64,000 bases of DNA from Siniperca chuatsi (Eukaryota > Chordata > Actinopteri > Centrarchiformes > Sinipercidae). Below are positions 25,601 to 37,600 of the stretch, piece after piece; position 1 is the stretch's first letter, and every line of letters starts with the position of its first letter. Position numbers and translations under genes: made by a program. The notes under the pieces were generated by a model, which had not been told where the DNA came from, searched no databases, and was given only the letters and a program-made list of their open reading frames with translations. Location: NCBI RefSeq assembly GCF_020085105.1, contig NC_058051.1:23501455-23565454 (forward strand), read 5' to 3'.

Positions 25601-28600
25601 ACAGTAATTCATTGTCTCACTTAATCTCTAATGATGTCACTTAGTGTTCTAGCTAAATGACTTGAAAGGTAAATGAAAGGTGACCATGGTTGGTTTTAGT
25701 TTTTATGAATGTGTAGATTCTTCTGGTTCAGAGGTGATACACCTCACACACAAAGACACACACTGTGTGGGTCTATACATCTCTCCTATTAATTGTAATA
25801 GCTTTGTGTAATGGCTAGGTTCACTGACATCTTTGTGTTGCTTTTACAGTTTCCAATGTGGACTTTGTTATCAAAATTCAGGAGGTTAAAGCTCAAGAAA
25901 GAGAGGATGCCCTCTTTGAGTGTGTCCTGACACACCCACTACCCAGGATCACATGGATGGGCAAGGGCAGCATCCTGGAGGATGGAGAGAAATACAGCAT
26001 AACCGTGTCCAACCACAAACTGATCCATAGGCTGCTGATCAATGACTGCAAGCAGCTGGACAAAGGCATTTATTCAGCTGTGGCTGGCATTACATCCTGC
26101 AGTGCATGGCTGGTTGTGGAAGGTAACACCTTACAGTATAATGCACAAATAATCAATTTGTCAATGTGTGAGGAAGTGATCCTAATAATTGCCATTATTA
26201 AGAGTGATGATATTCACAAATAAATGTGAGTTACATGTCATGTATGTTGTATTTCATATCCTCGAAGCTGAGAGTGACCGTGCATCTGCTGGTAAGAAGA
26301 TAGCTCGTAAAACTACCTTAGCTGGTGGAGCACGGACCGACCTTGAGAAAGTTGCCAAAGAGCAACAAATAAAAATCCGAGAGGAGATGGAGAAGATTTT
26401 GGCAGCCGTAAAATCAAAACATGATGAACGACTAGATGGTGAAATAAATGCAGTCACTGGACCAGGTAAAAACAGCGGAGCAGTAAAGGACAAGCCTCCT
26501 GCTGCAAAAGCCAGTACCCTGTCTGAGCCAACAGGGAGCAAAGGAAAAGCAAAGAGCAAAAACGCAAGAGGAGATGGCACAGTACCAAAATTAGATGTTT
26601 CAGGGTGTGTAACAAAAGAAGTGCCACTTGTAGGAAATGACCCCAATAACAAGAAACACAACAGATCTGGTCAAGCGGATTTTGACAAGGTAACAGGTAA
26701 AGTCGCTCTATGCCTAACAATGCATTTTCACGTCAGCACTGAAGTGAGTAGTCAGTGGTGGTTAAAATTTGTGTTTATGATGTGTGTTTATGTTTTGTTA
26801 TTTCAAAAGAGAAAGACAGTGGTTTAACTACTTTATTATAATTGACATACCACAGATACAAATGAAGGAGGAAATTCTGAAGAGAATGACGACTTCACTG
26901 GATCTGCCAATAATTCAAGACACATAAAACATGGTCGAGAAACAAAACATACAGAAATTGGTAAGACAACATGACAGAAAATGTACTGCTCTTAATATCC
27001 ATATTTATGTAAATGCTCCATTTCTTTGTGATTGACAACATGTTTCAAAATGTGTTTTTGCTCAGTTAACATCCACTTTTTCTAAACATTATATATTCTT
27101 TTGATTGTGTGTTGTGTCTGTGCAGAATCCAGCGGCACAAATGTTGATGCAGAGTTAAACCAGATTCCAATATTTGCCACAAGTCAAAATGAAGTGACTG
27201 ACTCTGATGGAAATAAAGACTCTACCGGGTCTGTCAGATGCCCAAGGCACACAAGGAAGGTCCAGGGGAAACAGCATACATCTGGTAAGAAACAAGAGGG
27301 AACATATTGGCTGCATGGAGGAAATGTACCACAGTTACCCTTCAAGATCAACAGCGCTATTTTCTCTTTAATTGGTGTAATATAGTCTAGTTTTAAATGT
27401 TCGTAAAACTCCTACCACTAATAGAGAAATAGCGCTTTGTTTTAATAATGAACTTGTGAACTTTTATCATGACTGGATGTCAGCTATAAGATAGTCTTTG
27501 CCCTTTAGTGCTCGGGTTAAGAGTGACATACTGAGAAGAGCCCTTTTTTCTTACTGTCAAATATTATAGGGCCACTTACTAGGCTTTCTTAGCACTATAT
27601 TTGCTGTTGAACATCAAAGGAGATGTGACCGGAAGAAAACACTACAGTTAATGTTGATATTTTGACAAAAGGTAAAAATGCATATTGATAAAAACATACA
27701 AAAGACAAGTTGTGTCTGAGTTGCACTGTAATAGATGGTGTACTGATTTTGCATAATGCTTTCTAAATGTAAGCAGCTGAGTGAGAACAACATGGAGACA
27801 GTCTTTGACTGATTCGTCAAAATTTATTATGAATCTTGATGATAAATGATCAGCTGTTTACCACCTAATTCAGCATCTAATCCTGTTGGGCTTACTTTTC
27901 TGTGCACCAAAGATTAGAAAAATGGTACATCCATTTGTTGTTCCTGTTATGGCTAGTTGTGATGCCTTTAAAAGTTGTAATCCATAATAGTTCAATTACA
28001 GCTGTAAATTTAAATTACCGACCAGGTAACATAAACATGACTATATTATTAATTGAAGTGGTGTCAACCAGAGAGGTTCCACACAACAAACCTAATCAAC
28101 ATCACTCTGAGAGGTTAAAGCTGAACTACTTTATTATAATTGACATACCACAGATACAAATGAAGGAAGAAATTCTGAAGAGAATGATGACTTCACTGGA
28201 TCTGCCAATAATTCAAGTCACATAAAACATGGTCAAGAGACAGAACATACAGAAATTGGTTAGACAACATCACAGAAAATGTACTGCTCTTAATATCAGT
28301 ATTTATGTAAATGCTCCATTTCTTTGTGATTGACAACATGTTTCAAAACGTGTTTTTGCTCAGTTAACATCCATATATTCTTTTGATTATGTGTTGTGTC
28401 TGTGCAGAATCCAGTGGCACAAATGTTGATGCAGAGTTAAACCAGATTCCAATATTTGCCACAAGTCAAAATGAAGTGACTGACTCTGATGGAAATAAAG
28501 ACTCTACCGGGTCTGTCAGATGCCCAAGGCACACAAGGAAGGTCCAGGGGAAACAGCATACATCTGGTAAGAAACAAGAGGGAACATATTGGCTGCATGG

Positions 28601-31600
28601 AGGAAATGTACTACAGTTACCCCCCAAGATTACTTGTATCAGATATGCCGTATAGTAAAGTAATGACAGAAGAAACTGAGTGAGCATCTGGAACATTGCC
28701 TAGTGCGCTAAATTCTCTTTAATTAGTGTAATGTAGTTTTAAATATTAGCAAAATTCAACTCACTGTTGGAGGAATTGTGCTTTGTTTTAATAATGAACT
28801 TGTGAAGTAGCATGATGATATGAAAACAGCTGCCAAAGCTGTACACGATGCTGTAGTTCTTGTCTTTGGTCTGGTGACAACTCAGTGAGATGTCTCTAGT
28901 TCTTGTCGCTCTGCTTCTGTTTCTAGTGGAAAGCATTTATGGGGACATTTATTTTATCAAATAAAACAGCAATGCAATAGTGTTCTGAATTAATTGAAAA
29001 CCCACTGTGTAAAGTTGAGTGTCTGTGGCTCTAACACAGATCCAAATGAACTTGCAAGGGACAATGAAGGAAGTGACAGTGATAAGAATGAGGATTCTAC
29101 CGGCCAGGTCAAGAATTCAAGTTGTTCAAAGCAAAGCCAACAGCCACAGAAAGCAGTGAATGGTAAGAGACCATAAATGGTGCATTACTGCATGGAGGTG
29201 TAGTATGGGTTAATGACCAGGAAATAACTTTTTTGGATTTTTTGCTCCCTGAAGCAGTTCATATTCTTCCACAGCTTGTTCTTTTATGAGTCATAAACTT
29301 GTATATTCTTGTTGCGTAGAGGCAGAAATAGTTGCTCTGGCTTTATTGGCATGGTTTTCTGTCAGTTTTCAAGTATGCATGTGTAATGTGTTTGCTAAGT
29401 GACTTAAATTTAGTTTATTTAGCCACACATACTGTATAACTATTATTGTAAACATATTTTTTTTTTTAATTTTGAAACACATTTCAATTACTGTGTGTGT
29501 AAAGGTCAGGATAGAATATTTTGATTTTTTTCTTTTTTTTAAAAAAGGTGAAAGTGCAGGTCCTAAAGACCACAATCATTGTGACGAGACTAAAGCTGCA
29601 ACTGGCTCTGGCACACATTCAAGGCGTAAAAGACAAGGCCCGCTGATAGAAGATATGGTGATTGGTAAGTAACCTAAACAGTGACATGACTGAATCACAG
29701 GAAGAGGCTCCAGCTGGATGCATCTGTGTCTGTTGATCCAATAATTAAATAATCAATTAATTCACTAATCTTTTCAGTACTACTTTACGCAAGACTAGAA
29801 AACACAGCTGCTGTGTTGCACTTCCTGGTAAACTCATGTCAATGCAACTCATGTAACTTTAAGTCACTTACTATAACTGTTGGTTATACTGTGTATAACT
29901 TCTGATTATTACAATTTTTAACATAGTATTAGTGTTAATAGACAACCCTTAACTTTATATGCATTAAGTCTGTATGTATTTATATGACATTATGTATTTA
30001 TTATGACTTGGGAGCTTGTAAGTTGCAACATTGTTATCATGAAAATTCAAAATATCAGGTTTGGAGCAACGCAACATGACGCAAACATAATTACATTTAG
30101 TGAAAAGTCATAAAACAATATCACCTCCACTGCAATCAATTCCTCTGCGACTGATAATGGTACTCTTTTACAGTTAAATGTCACTTCTATTCCTGTGTGC
30201 ATTGACGTGATAGTGAGCTGCTGTAGCAAAAGAGTTTCCCCTTGGGGATCAATAAAGTATTTCTGATTCTGATACCCATTTATTCACAATTATCCCTGCA
30301 TGTTGTTTATTAAGTTGCTCTGTGTTTCATATTGATTTGCTATTTTGACACAGCAGGGGGGCCTCCCTATATAAAATGAGTGTTCCTGACAGATCTGTAT
30401 TTGGCTAGAGAGAGAATAAATTTTCTGTTAACAAAAAATGCACATTAAATAAGAAAAGTGTGTCTTGAAAATATTGTAGCATGTGTAAAAAAAAAAAAAC
30501 TCCCTGCAGAGACTGACAACTATCTGAAAAAGTAAAAAATAAATACATAAAAATAAGAATTACGAACAATTTAAGAAAAAAACAACTAAATGAAATGTTC
30601 AAACATTAGCTATTCTTCCTATCATTGTGAAACAGGTTTGCTTTTGGATACAAGTCAAAAAGTCATAGTACCTAACGGTTCACTGTTGTTTACGTTAGAT
30701 CCAGGAGTTCAGTTCGTATGTGGTTTGTCTGACGTCAGTGCTATCATCAATGAGACTGCTGAGTTATCATGTAAGCTCAGCAGTGAAGACTGTGAGGGAG
30801 CCTGGTTCAGAGATGGCAAAAAGGTTAGTCATAAAGGTCAAACTCATCATTTTCTTGGGTACCGTGTCGGTGTCTGTCAAAAAAGCGCATTATGGTGACC
30901 AAGGGGTAAGAGGTCATTTTCACACCTGTAGTTTGGTTAATTTGGTCCAGGAAAGAAATTATACATTGCTGCCTTTTAGTTACGGTGCGGTTCATGTTCA
31001 CACTGAATATTTACAAACAAACCAAGACGTGTAAGCATTAAATCATAAGGACTGACAGCTAATTTACTGGGCAGTTTTGGTGACGACATCATCATCATGT
31101 TTCCAGTCCATCCTTCTACTGTGCACTCGGTAATAAAGACAAATACCCCAACAAATTATATAAGAAAGTGCATTATCACTTTCTTGATTGGGAATCTGTT
31201 ATCCACTGAAATTACCACAGGTTTCATACGTTATATGTTCATCTATGATGCACCTCAAACATTTGGCAGATGTTTGAGGTGTCCCTAATTGGGACATAAC
31301 ACAGCTTGACACAAAGCCCTTTGGGCCATGCAGAGTTGCTGATTTGAATAACTAATTAACTCACAATTGTTGTTGCTCAATTTGTTTATTTTCATCTCTG
31401 CCCTTTTTCCTATCAGATATCGCCAGATGACAATTTCACTCTCACTAAAGATGGTGCAATCCATAAATTAGTCATAATCCGGTGCAAGGAAGAGCACTCT
31501 GGGAAGTACCGTTTTGAGGCAGACGGCCGTAAAACAGAGGCATTGATCAACATCAAAGGTTTGAGAGTTTGTCATGATAACTTTAATAATTTTTGATATT

Positions 31601-34600
31601 GTGCAGTATAACTGGAAAAGGGGGAAAACATATTATATTTACAGCCAAAGGTCAGAATCAGATCACGGCTACATACCATATAAACATTGAAATGACCCTA
31701 ACTGGCCCCTTTTTTAGATCCACCAAGGTTTGACCCTGAAAACCTCAGTGCGTTCACTGAGCCTGTGACAGTTAAAGTGGGGCACAACGCCATCTTCAAA
31801 CTGCATTTTGTTGGCCATGAACCCATAAAGATTCAGTGGTACAAAGAGGGAGAGGAGCTCCAAGATGACAATAATACAAAGATAGAGAAATCTGCAAGTC
31901 ACAGCCGCTTGCTCCTGAGCAGGTGCCAGAGGAAGGACACGGGAGAGATCAAGATCAAGCTCAAGAACGAACACGGCTTCATTGAGGCAATTTCACAGCT
32001 TATTGTGCTTGGTGAGTGAATGAAGGACAATGCAGAAATTCAACACGGGAAAATCTCTTATCACCCACAGATTTCTTTCTTATGCTCTACATATAACAAC
32101 AATAAAAATGTCAGACCATTTCAAAGGAAATCATTAACATCCTACTCCTTCAAGAAAATTCAATTCTTTGTAGATGCCAATGGATGTGATTTGTGCAGCA
32201 ATCTGTGCTAAGAAGCACTTTGCTCTTTTAAGATCTTTAAAGCTCATCCACATAATAGTAAAAAAAAATCAGGCCAGTCTTTTCAGACAGGTGAAAAGGG
32301 TGCAATATGTCACTGAGCCCATCTGTGCCTAGACAGATTTAGGTACTTATTTTGCAAATGCAGCTCTCAAACTACCATACTACTGACTAAAAAAAATCAT
32401 TATTCTAGAATCCCAGTTTGTAATAACGTGACAGGTTAAAGATGTGTTTTGGAAATACATTTCAGAGTTTGACAAAAGGTATTATGTTCAAACCTCTGCT
32501 ACATCTGCCATCGCTGCCAGCATCACAACTGTCAAATTTTACTGTGATTATCTCTCAGTGGAAATACAGTTTCCCTTGTATAAATGCGGTATTCGCTCTC
32601 TCACAAATAAAGACGTTAGGAAGGGTTTTCAAACTTTAAATAACATTTTTTTATGTTTCAGACAAACCCACTTCACCCCTGGGTCCTGCAGAGGTAACAG
32701 AGAGCTCAGCTACATGTATTGAATTTAGGTGGAGGCCTCCAAAGGATGATGGTGGCTCCCCTGTGATTAACTACATAATAGAGCGACAGCAGGTGGGCCG
32801 AAACACCTGGAAGAAAATAGGGGAAATCCCAGGTTTGCCCAGCTACCGCGATACAAACATAGACCATGGGCGTAAATATTGTTACCGTATCTGGGCAGTG
32901 ACTTCAGAGGGTACAAGTGAAGTGATGGAGACTGACGAAATGCAAGCCGGCACACTAGGTGAGCCAAACTGGAACTTGTGTGACATCAGTCAGATCAGCT
33001 TGTCCCACCTCCTAATCTATAATCCCAGTGACGTAATAGAGGATAAACTGCAACTACTGAGCTTTCACTTTTTGTTTAATATCACTTAAGCATAACTGAA
33101 CACTTTTATTTTCAAATGACAAAGTCCTCCTACACCTATTCGTGGTGTATTCTTCTGTTGGCACTACGTATTGTCCAACCATTACCTATGCCCGCTTATT
33201 AAGTCAAGTCGAGTTTAGGGGTCGACTCGAGAGGTACTCTACAGCCTAGACAGGTCACAACTCAATCACAGGCACAGACAAATACATTCACACCTGTTTT
33301 AAACTCACCTAACCTGCATGTCTTTGGCTTGAGCACCCATCCAAACAAGAGGAGAACTTGTAACACCACACATAAAGGCCAGCTGGCAGGTTAAAAACTG
33401 GGACGATCCTGCTGGGAGTGGATGGAGCCAACCACTGAGTCATTGAGATGCACACTTTATTGTTTAACCTATACAGTTTCTCATGACACAACATGATAAT
33501 AAAGAAACCACTGAGAATATTTTTTAACTACCAATGAATCTAAAACACAAAACTGATAATGATGGAACCTGCCAATGACAAGTCACACGGCAAAGCAATA
33601 AGCATACACTACAGGTATTTTCATTGTCCAAGAACGCAGCAAAGACTGCAACCTTTGGGCTAAATAATGAAAGACAATACCATTGTCCTTAGTACTGGTT
33701 AGAAAACCTTGCAAGTCAAAACCTCAGGCCAACTGACATAAAATTACACTCGAAAGGTGACATCTTATTTTCCTTTCCCCAATCTCAAAAAAAGTCCACT
33801 TTGTTCATCTGTGAATCTGTCACAGACAGAAAGTCTCACATATTTAAGTCTTGTAATGGCACAACAGCCAACTAATAAAAAGCAAGCAGAAAAGGCACAA
33901 GGTCACAACAAGCACAGGACCTGTACGGTACAGTGGCCGACAACACAAACAAAACAACATAACACAAGCAAAATGCAAAAAATAATTACTTGCACTTACT
34001 GATTGACTCCATCCGCAATCAGTTTTCCTTCATGGAGTCAGTGTGTTGTATAAATTCTCCATTTAGCCCATCAGTCTCACCTCCACAGAAAAGTTCTCTC
34101 CAAAGCCACAATCCAGTTATTCTTCACAAGCTTTTACTGTTGGAAAACAGAAACATTAAGTTTCAGAAAGCAGAAAACTCAACTTCTTTAGTTTTTTTTT
34201 TCTCATTAAACTATTTGATTAGGTAGCTAGCTACTTGTCACAAGTGAACCAAAGGGATCAATTATGACCACAGCAAAGAAATCACATCAATTGATCTGAG
34301 TCTGTAGAATTGAACTGTTAGCTATATACATATTTTTGTACAGTAATGTATGTGGTAAGCCATGTATTAATGTGGCTAGCATAACTGCTAATGATAGCAA
34401 GTTTTCCAAGTGTCCTAAACTGTCCCTATCAACCCAATGTGCTTACATTTCTTAGCAGGTGTATTAGTGTCGATATGTACTAATATTCTAGTATAGTCAA
34501 GTCAAGTCAATGTTATTTACTTAGCCCAATATCACAAATCACAAATTTGCCTCATAGGGCTTTCCAATCTGTAACTTAAAGCATACAATAACCTCTGTCC

Positions 34601-37600
34601 TAATAAGTTAATAAGTTACTAAAGATACCAAACATTAATATGCTAAAATTGTAAGCTAACATTACATAAAACATACAGTGTTTGTTTTTGTAGTTACTAC
34701 CACAGACCTCAACATAAAACCCATGCTAACAAACTGGAGATAAAGAGAGAGAATTGGGTAATGTTAGTAAAAAAAATTCAACTTCAACTCAATTCAGCTA
34801 CTTTGTGACTTTCATGTAAAAAGCATTAAAAGTTAATTATTTATGCTACACAGCTAGCTAAGCATCCATTTTTGTTGCACCAAAGTTTAAAAACACCCCA
34901 CACTTACCACTGTTTTAAAGGCGCTTTTCGGAATTCTCAAAGACGGATATATCGACATGTAAGAAGATTTTTGAGTCATTTCCCACGTGATTCTGGCTGG
35001 CTCCAAAGCCCGCCCGGTAACGCGACAGAGCGCCTGTATCAGGTGGGCGTGGTTCCACTTTGTTGCAAAATGCAGTTGTGGCTTATGCCAATTCATGGCG
35101 TGTGTAGCAAGAAAAACAAAATATCAGAACGAATATCTGCAGAGATTGGTGAACATATGGCTGACATAACTGAATCCAAATGGAAAAGGTAGTGCCATTT
35201 GCTGAAGCTGTGAAAGTTTGGCCTCAAGAGTCACATAGGTTGTATAATCTTAATAGTAGTGATGGGATTTACGGCTCTTTGAAGGGAACCGGATCTCATG
35301 GCTCCGTTCCTTTCCGAGAGCCGGCTCTTTCGGCTCCTTCATCACTTCTGCTGGTCAGTGCCTAAATTACATTCTTATTTGTTGCAAGAAATAAATATGC
35401 AACATTCTTAATCTGCAACACATTGAAATGTTCTGTCATTTTAATGGTTAACAAAGTGGGAAATGTTAAGAATAACTATAGTTGTTACAAAAATAACACC
35501 CTACTAAAAAAAATACCATCTTTAATAACTAATTACACAAATTCTATACAGTACATTTCAATGTAATTTATTTTATATAGGGAGCCAGCTCCCATGTTCA
35601 TTTAAAGGAGCCGGCTCATTCACGACCGACACATCACTACTTAATAGACACAAGAAATTTTAACACATGCCACTAGTGGTTCAGCGGCAGGTGAACATTA
35701 TACATTATTCACTATAAACAGACAGAAAAAATATACATTTATGGCAGAACTTGCTTTGATTTGATTTGGTGTGACTGTCTGACAGTGGCCAACCACTTTC
35801 AAGTGACACCTGCCGTTAGGAAACGGTATATGCCGGTGGAACACGAGCGGCATACCACTGTAGGGACCGGCATATGCCGCTGAACCACTAAAGGCATCCC
35901 ATCAGCCACTTTTCGATCTTGGCGTCACTCTTTTTCATAGCAGGCATTTGACTTGTCATAATAGGAAAAGCACAGGTGTTACTAATAACATTAACAATGG
36001 CTCCATTCTATTCAAGTGTCCCAATAAGACATGTCAGTGAGTCACCAGGACCCTAAATGGAGTTCAGCCATCATTAATTTTGTTAATTACACCTGTGCAT
36101 TCCTTACTGTGACATGTCCAAATGTGTTGCGTGAAAAAGACCTATTTGATCATCAGCTGATTCAGTGTCATTACTATCCATTAGACTACCCTGACTGCTA
36201 CTGGTTTATACTCCGTTCTTAAGTATCTGGCATCAAAGAACTTGTGAGGAATGACACAAGTATATACCACTCATGTCAGTATGTCTGTCTCTCTATCTAC
36301 CTATGACTCACATAAGGCTGTAAATAACGATTATTAGCATTATTGATAAATTCTTACACTTGAAAAACCTGTTTTGCATTTTGCTTAATAAATGACTTAA
36401 TTAATCAATTTTCATTTTTTTTGTAAATTAATTTTCTGTCGCTGACTAATCAATTAAGAGGCTGATCATTTCAGCACAGGGCTTATGTGAATGATAATAA
36501 CAAGAATAAGAATAATAAGGCTTACATGTATACTGCACTTTTCTAAAAGCAAAGTATTTGCCTTTAGAGTGTAAATCAACACAAACACAGCACAGATCTC
36601 TGATGTCAAAGTAGTTTGCTTCATTTGTAACATGACCAGACTATAACTAAATTCTTTGATTGTAGAAGATTCTTATTCATAACTTTTGCATTGCCACTGA
36701 ACTAAGAAGAGTCTCAAACTACAACCTTTACCAGCACGATTTATTTTGTTTCTGCTTCAGCTTTTCCTGGCCCTCCAGGACCTCCAAAGGTGGTAAGCGC
36801 CTGTGACGACTGCATCAACATTTCCTGGACTTCACCAAGTAATCGAGGAGGTTCGCGTATCCTGGGCTATATTTTGGAGAAACGCAAGAACGGGAGTAAT
36901 CTCTGGACCGTTGTCAATGCCATGGATGAGCTAATAAAAGGTCTGCATTTTTATTTGACTGTAGGTCAGTGTGATGGCATTGAAGACCATAACATTGATG
37001 TGTTGTTGTTGTTTCTCTGAAATTACTTCCAGAGAAGAAATATGCAGTGAAAGATGTTGTGGCAGGTTTGGAATATGAATTCAGAGTTACTGCCATAAAC
37101 CTCTCAGGAGCTGGTGAATTCAGCAGCCCATCAGAGTTTGTATTTGCACGGGATCCCAAGAGTAAGTGTTGCAGCTGTTTTCTATGCTACACTCAACAAT
37201 AAACAATAGATTACTGAAAATATATTCATGTACATGCCTTAAAGTTATGTCATATTAAAAAGATTTGCCTAATAATGTATAACATTTGATTGATTGTTGA
37301 TTGTTAAAATTTATATATTTTAATTTGAATAATCCATCTCATATATTGTATACTGATTAAATCTACATACTAAGCATTTCATATTGCATGACTTTTAAAT
37401 TTGTGTACCCCAGAGCCTCCTGGTAAAGTTACAAGCCTGAAGGTGACAGAAACTTCTTACACCCACTTGGTCCTGACTTGGACCAAACCCAAGGAGAAAC
37501 CAGGGATACAGGATGAAGCAAAGGGGTATTTTGTTGAGATCCGGCAGGCAGAGTGCATTGAATGGTCCCGCTGTAATACCACCCCCATCATCACGACTAC

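Larger units (their letters stand above)
26826..28807 (+). repeat. Tandem segmental duplication in igfn1 (unit ~1.3 kb)
   Basis: Copy 1 runs from about 26826 to 27467, copy 2 from about 28122 to 28807, starting at the shared ACTACTTTATTATAATTGAC. Exons and the intron between them are nearly identical; the second copy lacks about 16 bases of that intron and carries an extra block of roughly 50 bases after the second exon. The unshared spacer 27468-28121 separates them. Confidence 0.9.

Noticed and set aside
26254..26661. 135-codon minus-strand frame across the igfn1 linker exon
   Set aside because: Antisense shadow of the lysine/alanine-rich + strand exon, which has matching splice sites and phase.
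27468..28121. Possible further exon in the spacer between the duplicated igfn1 blocks
   Set aside because: The + strand frame at 27902-28225 crosses the duplicate's intron and exon out of phase and shows no linker-like sequence.
30720..31034. Overlapping + strand frame over igfn1 exon 30699-30823
   Set aside because: The frame giving SCKLSSEDCEGAWFRDG is the Ig domain in phase with neighbouring exons; the alternative frame has no homology.
34872..35192. 106-codon + strand frame in an igfn1 intron
   Set aside because: No domain, overlapping frames on both strands of the same GC-rich island. Kept only as a composition finding.
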